Of a stretch of DNA of 64,000 nucleotides, positions 52,351-64,000 are shown piece by piece; the stretch's first letter is position 1; the number at the start of each line of letters is the position of its first letter. The notes under the pieces are model-generated. The model searched no databases and was not told the DNA's origin. It saw nothing but the letters and a program-made list of their open reading frames with translations. The position numbers and the translations under genes are program-made. Source of the stretch: Limnomonas spitsbergensis (taxonomy: Eukaryota; Chlorophyta; Chlorophyceae; Chlamydomonadales); contig JAYJMM010000104.1 in NCBI GenBank assembly GCA_037349105.1, forward strand, positions 3,010,001-3,074,000, written 5' to 3'.

Positions 52351-55300
52351 ATGGCTGCAGTTGGAGACGCCCGGCAAGCTTTCAAAGATCTCGGAAAGCA
52401 AAAGGTGCGGTGATTACAGCGAATCGAACTGGGTAAAACGACGTGTCCTCGAATAACCATGCCGTTCTTTCACAGCTGGCTGATTTTAAGGCAAAACGCG
52501 CTGCTCTTGCCAAAACAGCAGCGGCAACTCCACCATTACCGCCACCTCAATTCCAGCATGACGTAAGTGACAGAGCTGTGGCAGATCTGGGACAACAGAC
52601 ATGCAGGGTGCCTGCATGGGGTAGCAAACTTTGTGAACTGCAAGCTGTGGATGCAGATGCGGTTTGTCGAGCTCAAACCAGCCTAATCCGTCTCAGAACT
52701 ACTGTGTGCTCCAGGCTGAAGAGGTCTCTGTAAACCATGCTGCGTCCTGCGCACCAGCTGTCGTCCTTGAGCCCTCAGTGGAGCACGCTTGCGCAGCGTC
52801 GTATCAAAACGGTGTGCACAAGGCCGAGGATGTCAGCAGCGTCCCTCACACCATGCAGCCTCCTCAGCCTCAACCTGCCGCGCCTTTCCCAGAGTATTCC
52901 GTAGAGCCGGGAGCGCCCCCTGCAGCTTCCAAGGTGCCACCTGTGACCTCCCACCGAGAACCCACCCATGATCATCAGCAGCAGCATGCAGCACTTCAGC
53001 TTGCCTCAAATGCAGCTTACGACCAAGTTGCAAAGCTGCAGTTGGAGCTCTCTTCCCTATCCGCAGCTCACCACGAGGCCGAGACGGCCCGGGAGCAGCT
53101 GCAGCATCAGGTACAGGACCTTCAGACAGCCCACAACCAAGTGCTGTTAGACCTGGATCAAGCACGTGAGCAGGCAGCGGAAGAGCTGCTCAGAGGGCGG
53201 CTGGAGTCGGAGCAGCGGTCTGTTAAAGCTGGGGAGGAAGCTGCGCGGTTGCTGCAGGATCTGGAGGCTAGGGTTGCAGAGCTGCAGTCTGAGGCTGACG
53301 GGGCGAGGCATCTTCAGGCAGAGACCGCAGTAGAGCTAGGCAAATGGCGGGAGATGGTGGCGGACCTGAGCTCCAAACTGGAGGGCAAGAACGCGGAGAT
53401 GGCAGAGGCGATGCGGCTGGCCCAGGAGCAGGTGCGACGGCTCGTATGGACGCTTGGCCTCGCTCTGCATGCATGCCCTTCCTCGTGCCTGGAGCTGTGG
53501 TTCTTGTATCACGCAACGCACCCACCCACCCATATACCCATATTGAAATTGTCCAAACCCCACAAAGACCCTGATGTGCAGTAGTCCAGGCAGCCAGGGG
53601 GGGGCATGTTGTACGCCTCTTGAATGTGTGTGACTCGTTTTTGTTGAGGGATGCTGAGAGGCAGGGTAGCTAGGGACGGAGGCCAGGTGCAAATCACTAT
53701 CTTTTCCTGTCGCGGCCCTTTGCATGCCCCCACTATTCCAACCTATCATCCGAGACCAGAAACTGTATCTCCCGCTCTTCTACTCTCGTCCCTTTTCATG
53801 CTGCCCACTTCCTGATCTGCTCTCTGCCCTTTTGTATGTCCCCCCACCCAACCTTCCGTTTTTCTATTCCCACCCCTTTGTCTGCCCACCTCCCGATCTC
53901 CTCTCCGCCCCTCTGAGTGATCCCCAACCCACCCTCCCATTTCCGTACTCCCCCCCTCTTCTCATATCCCTCTACCTAGTTCCTCACTCCTGGTCCTGCC
54001 CCTCAACTGTCCCTGCAACTCAGACCCGAGAGTGGGAAGACAAGTACACCCAGCTACATGAGCGCCACTCGGTCGCGCGCAGCGAGTTTGTGAAGCTGAA
54101 GCAGCTGTCTTCAGAGCGTAAGCAGAGCATCTCTGGGCTACAGCAGGAGAAGCTGGAGCTGCAGGTGCAGCTTGACCAGGCGCGGACACGAGAAGTAGCT
54201 CTGGAGCAGGCGGCGGCGGCCAAAAACGAGGCGGCGGAGCAGCCGGGTGCCATCCAGGAGCTTTCGGGGGAGCTTGACGCTGCACGGAGGCAGGTCTCGG
54301 AGCTTCAGCACCAGATGGAGAGCGCTGCTGCTGCGGCGGCCTCAGAAGCGGCTGAGGCGCTGGCGGAGCTGCAGCAGCAGCTAGAGGCAGCGCAGGCCGG
54401 GATGGCTGAGTCGCGACAGCAGCTGGAGGCGGTTCAGGCTGAGGCGGCGGCCGCTGTGCAGGAGCGGGACGAGTCGGTGTCCCGCCTGGAGGATGCCGCC
54501 GAGCAACGTGACGCGCTCAAGGAGGCGGTTCATAATATGCAGGTAGGGGCGGGACATGGCATGCCGGTGGGAGGGAGGCCGTACATAATAAATAAGTGTG
54601 GGCGGTCTGGAGTGACAAAATTAGTGCTGGCGGACGTGAAGCATGGAGTTTCTCAATTTTGTCACGGCTGCTCTGCTGTATGTTTGCTGACCGATGGTCT
54701 TGGGAGGCTGGACAATAAATCTCAATGTTTGTAGGCCTGGGCAACCCGCGAGATTCCACGCGGCTCGATTTCAAAGCAGCTGCAGCCAGGGCAGCTAGGA
54801 CGGGAGAATGGAGGGGAGAGAAAAAGCCTGATGTGAGGAGCTTGTGAGCCTTGTCTCAGCCACTGGCTTGAAGCTTATGCTCCTGCCGCTCATACTCACC
54901 CTATCCCCAATAGTCCTATCCAGCTGATTGCTTGTGCCTCAAATGGTTGCACCCTTTCCCCCCACCAACGCCCCCATTCTCATCATCAATTCATGAACTC
55001 ATGAAAGGGAATTCATGAAAGAGAATTCATGAAAGGGCTTGTTGGGATTACTTTCAGGCAGTAGCACCGGTATATTTTTGCATCTGTGTGATTAATTTCA
55101 GGCAACATTATGTTTTTGTGTTTACCGGTATCTGATGCCACCCTGTTTCTCTCATTCCTCAGGAGGATTTCGAGCGCTACCACACCTCAGCCCAGGAGTC
55201 CAAGGCCCAGCTGCAGCGCCTGCAGGCGGCCGCGGATCGGGTTCCGGAGCTGGAGGCCCAGCTGGCCTCTCTCAGTGCTTCCCTCGAGGCTGCCTTGCAG

Positions 55301-58300
55301 TCGGCCGCTGCCTGCAGGGGCGAGGCGGAGCAGCGGCTCGCGCAGCAGGCTGAGGCGCTGCATCGGGCCGCGAGGGAGGAGAGGCAGGGAGCCGTGGCGT
55401 TTGCAGAGGCTTTGCTTGCGGAGCAGGTTGCGGGGCTGATGCGGCTTCATGAGGCGGAGATGGCTGAGCAGGCTGCGAGGTTGGAGGAGATGGCTGCGAG
55501 GCTGCAGCAGCTGGAGGGATCTGAGCAGAAGCTGACAGAGCTGCAGGCAAGAGGGACGGCGAGGCTGAACCATGATATCCTTAACCCGAAACTAGGCTTG
55601 TGCATCCCCAGGCAAGCGGGGCTTGACCCTTCAGGACAACTAGGGTTTCATCATAATTTTTTTATTGCGCTGTCTGATCTGCAAGCAAGCTGGTCGCACG
55701 GGCCCCCCTAGCAGTCATTCTGCTCATACGCCCTGTACACGCCCTGTGTACGCTTCAGCTGCAACTCAGCGTTTACCCACTGAACGGGCAGGTCCTACTG
55801 GCCCCCTAGTCACTGGAATCTGTCATGATTGATCTGACGAGTGCGGCGGGTTTCCGATGGTTCAGGTTCCTCCCTTGGGGCCCTTTTGATTCCCCATGGA
55901 ATTCATGCGGCCTCTGACACCCCCGGCTGGCTCAGGCGCTACCTTTCATTCCTTGCCTCCCATTTCAGGCCAAGCTAGTGCGCGCCAAAACTCAGTTTGA
56001 CAAGCTCAAGGTGACCTCAGCAGACCACAAGGAGAAGGCCACGGCACTCAAGGCAGAGGTAGGGGCCTGGGGGACGCACTCAGGCAGGTCAAGGCAGGGC
56101 TAGGGGCCTGGGGGGCGCACCCAGCCAGCGTGTTTGTGTGGCTTGCACACCAGGATGCTGAACTTGTGAACTTGAACGTGTGGCCAGAGGCTCTGCGTTC
56201 TGGTGTGAACTTAGGTGTGGCCGGAGTTTCTGCGTTACGTTTAATCCCAACTCCAGCTGTTGTTTCTGTTCTGATTGTAACTGCAGTATGGTGTATCTGT
56301 CGCTGCTGCTGCTATGTTTCTCTTGGGAGTTACTATGAGAGGACCCAAGTGGTTGTAGGACAGGGGCGGCAAGGAGTTGGCTAGGGGTGGCGAGGGGAGG
56401 GGGAGCAGACCTCCTTGTCATTGTTCTTGTGAGTGGTAGCCCACCTAGTGCTATGGCCGAACGGGTGGCTTCCTTAATCCATGCCCCAGGGTGTATTTGT
56501 TGATGTGTGTGAACCAGGCGACCTTATTCCTCCTTGTTCCCCATGTAGCCCAGAAGAAGAGATAGATGGCTCAGACTAGTAGTACAGGGGAGGAGCTGGG
56601 GCCCGCCCGTATGTTTTTTCATTCTGGTCCCAAAAGTCAGATCTGAGATAAACGGGGGTGTCAGAATGTACCACAATGGACTGTTGATGTATGAGAATGT
56701 GTGAAAACATGCTCCTGTCCTGATCCAGGTGGCTGCTTTGAAAGAGCTGAATGAGCAGCTGCAGGAGCAGCTTGCCAAGGATTCTTCGCCGCCAGCACAG
56801 GAACAGGAGGAGCAGGTGCTGGAGGGCCAGGTCTCCCGATCTGGTCTGGAGCAGGAGCTGGCGGAGGCCCGGCTGGCATACTCTCTGGCGTCTGGACAGC
56901 TGGAGGCGCTGACTCAGCAGCACGAGGCGCTGACTCAGCAACATGGGGAGCTGACTCAGCAGCATGAGGCGCTGACTCAGCAGCATGAGGCGCTGACTCA
57001 GCAGCATGAGGTACTGACTCATCAGCAGTGTAAGCTGCGAGAGGATCTGACTGTGGAGGCTGCCTGCAGGGTGCAGCAGCTGCAGGAGCTGCTGCAGGTG
57101 GCGCAGGCGAGGGCGGAGGCTCTGCATGTGGAGAAAGTGGCGATGTGGGAGGAGAAGGAGGTGCTGCGGGGCGAGAAGGAGGCGCTGGTTGAGGAAAGGG
57201 AGGGCAAAGAGCAGCAGGCGCTACGTCTGGGTCAGCAGGTGCAGCAGAGCTGTCTGGAGGTGGAGGACCTGCAGCGGCAGCTGGTAGGTATACAGGCCAG
57301 TCACAGGCTGGAGCTGGACCTGGCACGGGAGGAAGCTTGTGAGAAGCTGCAGGATGTCAAAAGGAAGCTGGCGGCAGAGAGGGAGGAAGCAGGGGAGAAG
57401 CTGCTGGAAACTGAACGAAAACGGGGGGCGGAGAGGCAGGAAGCTGATGCGAAGCTAGCCTCTCTGGATGCCGCACTAGCCGAGCGTTCTCTGGCAGGCA
57501 ATGAGCTGGTAGGAAGGCTTGTCCTGCTCGAGGAGCAGCTGGAGGCAGCAAAACAGGAGGCTGCTGCATGGGAGCAGAAGGCTTCCGGGCAGGAGCAGCA
57601 GCTGGCTAGGGCAGCAGACCTGGAGGATCAGCTGGAGGCGGCAAGACGAGAGGCCGCTGCATGGGAGCAGAAGGCGTCGGGGCAGGAGCAGCAGTTGGCT
57701 GGGGTGGCAGAGCTGGAGGATCAGCTGGAAGCGGCAAGACGAGAGGCCGCTGCATGGGAGCAGAAGGCAGCAGAGCTGGAGCAGCTGCAGGTGTCGCAGG
57801 GGCTGTCCGCTGACAGGGAGCAGGAGCTGTACCGTGAGCTGCGGGCTGCCCGCGCTGCCACCGAGGAGCTTGTCGGGGCGGCGGAGAGCAGGGCAGCGGA
57901 GGCGAAGGCCAGGGCGGCAGAAGCTGAGGCGCAGGTCGGGGCAGCGGAGGTGCGCGTTGCCGTGCTCAAGGAGAAGCTGGGGCTCGCAAAACAGAAGTAC
58001 TTGAAACTGCAGGTGAGTAGGTGGAGAGGAGATGGGGTGGGGGGCAATGGAGAGGGGATGGCAAGGGGATAGAGAGGAGGAGTTGGGGAGGAGAGGGGTG
58101 TTGGCAGGGAGGAGATAGGGAGGGGCGGGGGAAGATGCGGGGCATTCTTAGTCGTCCACGGATGAAATGACCGATGTGAGGCTTTTAACAAAGGAATGCC
58201 ACCGCATTCAGAATATTAACCGCGTTTGATGTGCTCGTCGGCACCTCGCAAGTGTTTATTTTATTTCCATTTAGCCTCGCTCCCCCCTAGATTTCCAGTA

Positions 58301-61300
58301 TCTCTTAGTCCTGCCTCTCCCCCCTACCCACCCACCCCGCCTCTGCCACTAGTTTTTGTACGGCCAGGTCCTTTTGAAGGAGGCGTTTCACTAATCATTG
58401 GGAGGATGCACAGACGCTGCAACTTTTTTGATTTGATAACATACCGTACCGTACCGGTACACATTACCCGATACTGGTTCTGTATACAGTACCGTAGATT
58501 CAAATAGCCTTCCCTCATAATTCATGTTGTTTGGGTGTGGGGGTTATGCCCGAGGGATACATGAAATATATATGATTTGGGGTGAGGGGCGCGAATATTT
58601 AAATGTTAATAACTGTCGCCGTTCGTTCATTCGACGTCTGGTACAACGGGTATCGCATTTTCGAACCAGTCCTGAGCTTTCAAGCGCTGTTCGTAAAGAG
58701 GCTGCACGTTCGAGGTATAGTGTGATGGCTTCAGATGTCACAGGGTCTGCTCTCTCATTTTGATCTCTCCTCAGACATGGGTTCTTATTTCGATCTCATG
58801 TGATCGACCTTCTGGTTTCGATACCTCATCTGGTCAGCCCTCTTATTTCGATCTCTCCTGACGTGTGTTCTCATTTCGATCTCATGTGATGGCCTTCTGG
58901 TTTCGATCTCGCATCTGATATGCTCCCTTGGGGATCGTGCCCCCTTGTAAGGCCAGCCTGACATAGACCCAGCCTTCATGATGGCTGAGGAGCCAGGGAT
59001 AGGGCCGGCACCCACTGCGGGGCACGCGCAAGGCGGGTCGGCTGTTGAAATAGCTAGATGCGCAGGGGCTCAGAGAAGTGTCTGGAAGGGGCGTGAGAAG
59101 GCAAGGGGTGCTCTAAGTGTGTCTTCAAGGGCTGCTATTCTGTTAAGTGCAAGCGTTGAACTCAATTGTTTCGGTCGTGCTGGCTGGTACTGTACCTGCA
59201 TAGTCATCGATGGGAGGCCTGCATGTTGTACCGGTACCATGTGGAGGGTCATCACTCATCAGTGTTGTCGAGTGTCCTTCGATGATTGTTGCTCTGCTGA
59301 TTTTGGTTGTTGAACTGAATGTAACACGTGGCAGCTGTGAGGCTTTTAACTCTGCTCTTGAGCGAATTTCGGTGCCGAGGGAACGGATTTAAATAAAAAT
59401 CTGCCCAGCATTAAACAGTTGATTTTGCCCCGAGGGAAGCATTATAATTAATAATTGATTGATACCCGAGGGAAGGCAAATCAAATGTACGGTACGAGCC
59501 TTGCTGCTCCGCATAATCAACGTTTTTCGAAGCATAACTACATGAGGTACCGGAATACTGTATGGTACCAAAATACTTAAGACAAAACATTTATTCGATG
59601 TCAGTGCCTGTTTTCATTTCGAAATCGAGAATTTCGGTCAATTTTGTATCCCCCAAAGGCAGCTCAAGAATAAATAATGAATTGATCAATTCATGCCAAC
59701 CGGTAAGGGAAGGTGACTAGGCAAGTCAGGTCTACGGTACCTTCAACGTCCAGTCGTCAACCTTTCCTTTATGTATGCTGCTTCAGACCACTTCCCATGA
59801 GCGCAAAGAGGAGCTAATGGCGCTTCAAGCGCAGCTACTGCAGCAGGAGCAGGACGCCGCCGCCGTCGTCGAGACCACCGCGATGGAGACGGTCGTTGCC
59901 GCAGAGCAGCTCCTGCAGCCTGAGGATGCGCTGCCTGTCCACCAAGATGCCGCGGAGGCGTCTGCTGTCGTCCGCCCCCAGGCAGCAGCCCTGGAGGCCG
60001 AGGTAGCTGCACTCCGGGATCAATTGGAGACGCTGACTCAGCAGCGGGAGCAGGCGCTGCTGGCAGAAGCTGTCCAGCAGCAGCAGCAGGAAGCGCTGGT
60101 GCGGATGGCCCTGCAGGTTGAGCTGGCAGAGGCGCAAGGCAGGGTGCTTGAGCTGGAGATGCAGCTAGCGGCCGCGGCTGTCGCTGCTGCTGCTGCTGCT
60201 ATGGCTGCTGCGGATGAGCGGGGCGGCGAAGGGGGCTGGGAGGGCGCTGCGGATGGAGCGGGTGACGCAGCTTTTGCTGATAGTCGCCGCGGTGAGTCTC
60301 TGGACAGAGATCTAGAGCTGCTGCAGGAGGAGAACGCTGCACTCAAGGCGCGGCTGCTGGAGCTGGAATCTCGGCTGGCTGCAGAGCCGTCCTTGGGTCC
60401 ACAGGGGCAACAGGCGACTCTGCAGCAGCAGGAGCGGCAAGGGCCGGACCAAGACGCTTTCAACGCGGTGTCCAACATCGACTGGGGGGACAGTGCCTCA
60501 GGCTGGGAGGATCAGGAGCTGATGCTGCCGTTCCCAGCAGAGGGCCAGCAGCAGCAGCAGGCTGAGAGGCAGCCGTCTGAGGGTGGTGGTGCTGAACCGC
60601 ATCAGCTGATTAAAGGGCAGCCAGCGGAGGGTCGCGCAGCGCAGCAGCAGCTGCGGGGGCAGCAGCTTCTCCCAGGTGAAGCCGACCGGGTGGTACCCTG
60701 GGGTGAGGGCAGCACCGGTGGGGCGGCGGAAAGCGGCAGTGACGCGCAGCAGCTGCGGGAGCTCCTGGAGGAGGCTCAGCTGCAAGCCGAGGAGTTGGGG
60801 CGGCAGGTGGAGGACCTGGAGGAGGCCCGGGCCGCCGGTGCGACGGTCGCGGCGGAGGCCAACCGTCAGGCCGCTGCGCTGGCTGAGCAGCTTGAGGTGG
60901 CGCGTTCGTGCGTGGCGCGCTTGGAGGAGCAGAGGGCGTGCGTCGGGGAGCGGGCGGAGAGCCTGGAGGCAGCCCTGCTGGAGGCCAGCGCGGCAGCGGG
61001 GCAGACCGAGGAGGCGCTTGCGGAGGCGCGGGCGCGGGCGGTCAGCGCCGAGGCTGAAGTCGGGGCGCTCAAGCGGGTGGTGGAGGAGGCTGAGGAGGCC
61101 CTGGCGCAGCTGCGTGCCGGTAGAAGCTCCGGGGAATCGCATGCTGTGGCTGTAGCAGGTGTGCGGGAGCGTGTGAGTGTGGAGCGTGAGCCGGCATTGG
61201 GAGGTGCGTCAGTTGAGGCTGCTACGGCTGCAGCAGGGTTCGAAGAGCTGCGGCTGGCTTTGTGTGCTGCTGAGGCTAGGGCGGGTGAGGCTGAGGAGCG

Positions 61301-64000
61301 ACTGAGAGTTTACGCTGCCGAGGCGGAGGCGCAGGCTGCGGCGGAGGCGGAGCTGCGGATCCAGGTCGCTGACTCGGAGGCCATGTTGGCTGACGCAGTG
61401 TCGCGTGCGGGAGGTGCAGAGGCGCGGGTCGCAGAGCTGGCGACGGAGGTGGAGGAGGCGGAGGGTCGCGTCGGAGATCTCCAGGAGCGCCTGGCCGCCC
61501 TGATGGCTCGCGGCGGGGATGTGGAGGAGGTTTCGGAGCAAGCGCAGTTGGAGCTGGCTGACCTGCGGGATCAGCTGCGCGAAGCGGTTGAAGTGCTGGG
61601 GTCCGAGCGCGAGTCCGTTTTAAGGGAAAGGCAGGGCAGGGAGGCGCTGAGTGGTGAGCTGGAGAGGGTGTCGGCGCTGTGGCAGGCGGAGCAGGCTGCG
61701 TGGGAGCGGGAGCGGGCGGCTGCCGGGCCGCCGGAGGCGGAGGAGCTGAGGCTTCGTGCGGAGTCGGCGGAGGGGGATCTGGCGGCGATGATGGAGGTGG
61801 TGTCTGGCCTGGAAGATGACATGGCTGCCCTGCGCGAAACGGCTCTTCTGGACGAGAGTGCGCCTGGTAGGGAGGCCCTGGCTGACGAGCTGGCGCGCCT
61901 GAGGGAGGAGCGCGACGGGCTGGTGAGAGCCGCCGAAGCAGCCGGCGCTGAGGCGGCTGCGGCACGGGAAACTGGCCAGAAGCTGGCAGTTATGTCTGAG
62001 GAGCTGGAGGCGCTGCAGCGGCGAGCCCACGAAGCAGATGAGCGGGCCCACAGGCTGGGGGAGGCCCACGCTTTGGAGGTAGGTACCATCGTGTCAGACT
62101 CGCAGCAGAAGGTTCTCGAGGTGGGCGCAGGTTAGGGATTTAAAACAGGGGGACGTGGGCACAAAGTGTACGGTATACAGGTACTGAAGGGGAAAAGTGC
62201 ATCAGTTAATCAGTGTATGGAAGTATCGATGGGGAAAAGTGTAGCTCGGTGCATGCCTTTCTAGTTTCTACCGTGTTGTCTCGTGCTTGTTTTTGTTTTG
62301 CTGTCTGTCTGTGGCGCTCTCATCCTGCCAGGTTTTGCGGAACGCTCCGCCTTGATATAGTATAATTCGGTGGCATAGCTATTGCCCTCGGAACTCACAA
62401 GGTCTTGCATGAATGGGAAGAAAGAAAGAAAGCTACGCCCCGTGGGGGCGTGAGGGTTAGGGAAACAGCGCAGCCTGTATCTATGAATGGGTCTATACGG
62501 CATGTGTTAGTACTGGTAGGGTCATGGCGCAATACTAGCTGCACAGAGATTTGTCTCATGGTACCTACCCGCAAGGAGAAGTCCCACGGCATGCTACTGG
62601 AAAAGAAGCACGGTTCGTTTATGTTCTTGGATCCTGAACCTCTGACCACTGATGGGTACCCCCAGCGATACCACCACGCCTTTGATAGTGTGTGTGCTGA
62701 CGTGAATGCTGAACGCACCTGCTTGTCCCTGCTCCTTTCCGCCTTTCATCAGCTTGAGGCTCGCAACGTGGATGCCCAGCAGCAGCTACAGCAGGCGCGC
62801 TCAGAGCGCGAGGGCGCTTTGCAAGAGCTGGCCCAAGCTCGAGTGCAGATGCAAAGCATGCAAGCCGAGGTCGAGGCGCAAGAGCATGAGCTGGCACAGA
62901 AGCGAGCGTTGGTGCAGCAGCTGCAGGCTGAGGTCGAAGCGCAGGTACATGAGCTGGCACAGGCACGAGCGTTGGTGCAGCAGCTGCAGGCTGAGGTCCA
63001 GGCCAGTCGGCTAGAGTTGGATGAGCAGGAGCTAGGGCGCTCCAGCGCGTCAGTGGGCCTCGAGGCGAGGTGCGGGCAATTGGAGGCGGCGCTGGTGGAC
63101 GCGCAGGCTGCAGCCGATGATGCGTTGGGCAAGGCGGCGGTATGGCAGGACAGGGTGGCTGCGGTCGAAGCCATGATTGAGCAGGTAGGAACAACAGGGG
63201 CCTCTGGGCAGGGCGTGCCATGCGGGCTCTGCTCCGCATGGCGCATGCTGCACACCGCCATAAGGTGGGAACAACAAGGGCCTCTGGGCGTGCCAGGCAA
63301 GCTCTGCTCCGCATGCTGCACGCCGCCATACTGTGGCTGTGTTTCTGTGCGCGACTGTGTCCTGGTGCACCGCACATCCGGATACCCTAATGCCTGTCGA
63401 TAAGATTGTCCATCCAGGAACCCTACACCTTGCTGACAGGGTTGTGGATCCAAGAACCCTTTACCCTGCTGACAAGATTTGTCCATCCAGGAACCCTAAA
63501 CCCTGCTGACAAGATTGTGGATCCAGGAACCCTAAACCCTACTGACTAGATTGTCCATTCATGTTGCACTCCTTCAGATAGATTCCCAGCGCATGCTTGG
63601 CGCAACTGAGAGGGCGCGCACGGACCAGGAGCTACAGCAGGCCCGCAGCGAGGCCACTAGTGCGGTGACCGCTTCTGACGGGGCCCGCCAAGCGTGCTTG
63701 TACTTGGAGCATGAGGTATCGGGCCTGAATGAGCAGCTTGCCGCGGCACAGCGCATAGCGGAGGAGCTGCGGCTGCACCAGCAGCAAAGCGTGCACCAGC
63801 AGGTGCAGGAGGCGGTCCGAGTACATACAGAGGAGGCAGGGGCGCTGCGGCTGGAGGTCCAGGAGGCGCACCGGGCTGTCGATGCGTCGAGGCAGCAGTG
63901 TGGGCAGTGGCAGGCGGAGGAGGGGCTGTGGCAGGCGGAGCGAGAGAAACTGATGCAGGAGGCAGCTGCTGCGCAGCTTTCTCAAAAGTCCAATGACGGG
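52351..64000 (+). CDS. Giant coiled-coil protein, golgin- or centrosomal-type (3' end outside window)
   Basis: Ten exons join without a frame break: 52351-52404, 52476-52562, 52715-53431, 54024-54542, 55163-55546, 55969-56058, 56729-58012, 59787-62078, 62753-63184, 63578 to beyond 64000. Every complete exon is a multiple of three nucleotides. More than 2090 residues are visible. The N-terminus (MAAVGDARQAFKDLGKQK, then LADFKAKRAALAK) resembles the L-x-x-F-x-x-[RK]-[RK] helical start of AKAP9/pericentrin- and golgin-like scaffolds. The rest is almost entirely heptad coiled coil rich in E, Q, A, L and R. It includes six LTQQHEA-type heptads (about residues 675-715) and three near-identical EDQLEAARREAAAWEQKA modules. 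A tethering or scaffold role at the Golgi or centrosome is inference; no GRIP or PACT domain is in view. The intron after 55546 appears to use a GC donor. Confidence 0.8.
56050..56115 (+). repeat. Partial donor duplication at exon 55969-56058
   Basis: AGGCAGAGGTAGGGGCCTGG at the donor recurs about 43 bp downstream as AGGCAGGGCTAGGGGCCTGG. The decoy has lost the GT. Confidence 0.65.
56925..57030 (+). repeat. 21-bp in-frame heptad repeat
   Basis: Units GAGGCGCTGACTCAGCAGCA encode (E)ALTQQH heptads, six copies in the large coiled-coil exon. Confidence 0.9.
58013..59786. other. Long intron of the coiled-coil gene
   Basis: It has GTGAGTAG at the start and a CTTCAG acceptor. It contains short TACCGTAC runs (58444-58495), a repeated TTTCGATCTC motif (58760-58915) and several GGTACCGG-type strings, but no coding segment that fits the flanking frame. 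Confidence 0.6.
62414..62485 (-). repeat. Dispersed repeat family A, copy 7
   Basis: On the minus strand it ends ACGCCCCCACGGGGCGTAGC, the clearest hairpin of the family, then CTTTCTTTC. It lies in the intron between exons 59787-62078 and 62753-63184. Confidence 0.7.
63181..63330 (+). repeat. Donor-side duplication at exon 62753-63184
   Basis: The donor and intron start AGGTAGGAACAACAGGGGCC recurs about 82 bp downstream as AGGTGGGAACAACAAGGGCC. Both are followed by TCTGGGC and a GCTCTGCTCCGCATG block. Confidence 0.8.

Noticed and set aside
55272..62135. Numerous long minus-strand frames opposite the coiled-coil exons
   Set aside because: GC-rich coiled-coil coding sequence leaves antisense frames open; their proline-, serine- and alanine-rich translations have no domain signature.

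Overview
The window is nuclear DNA of a eukaryote, most likely a green alga (Chlorophyta, probably Chlamydomonadales; genus not determined). Genes are split into many short exons with GT-AG (a few probable GC-AG) introns full of tandem repeats. TTTAGGG-type repeats lie inside introns, a TGTAA motif of the volvocalean poly(A) type follows one stop codon, and there is no operon-like packing. Most long open frames are shadows of exons or of tandem repeats, so genes were rebuilt exon by exon from splice sites, reading-phase continuity and family motifs.

Layout. (1) 296-14917, minus: a TmcB/TmcC-like multi-pass membrane protein with TPR-like helices and a C-terminal PAS domain; 21 exons join in phase to 707 residues and the gene runs off the left edge. 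(2) 14918-29522: a gene-poor zone rich in mobile elements. It holds a BED-type zinc-finger transposon remnant (about 16.9-17.8 kb), a 433-bp TA-flanked MITE, a 3.8-kb element with 19-bp perfect terminal inverted repeats and ATA target duplications that encloses a decayed LINE RNase H region and a second TA-flanked element, a degenerate transposon gene with a 60-bp in-frame repeat array, and a short inverted-repeat element. (3) 29523-38691, plus: a TKL-type protein kinase-like gene whose catalytic lysine, aspartate and DFG are all replaced, so a predicted pseudokinase. (4) 42652-52018, minus: a CNNM/CorC-family (DUF21 plus CBS pair) membrane protein, 12 exons and 932 residues in perfect phase. 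(5) 52351 to beyond 64000, plus: a giant golgin- or centrosome-type coiled-coil protein, divergent from the CNNM gene across a 332-bp shared promoter region.

The strongest unexplained signal is structural. In four unrelated genes, introns next to exons contain tandem copies of the exon-intron junction itself: a few exonic bases, the splice site and adjoining intron. At least a dozen junctions show this, on the donor side, the acceptor side or both, making arrays of decoy splice sites. One exon (12162-12329) has three decoy donors downstream and four decoy acceptors upstream. Two dispersed short repeat families (A, about 90 bp with a hairpin; B, about 170 bp with short terminal inverted repeats) are also spread across the window.

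The four host genes have no evident common pathway. All exon boundaries are inferred from sequence alone and need transcript data.
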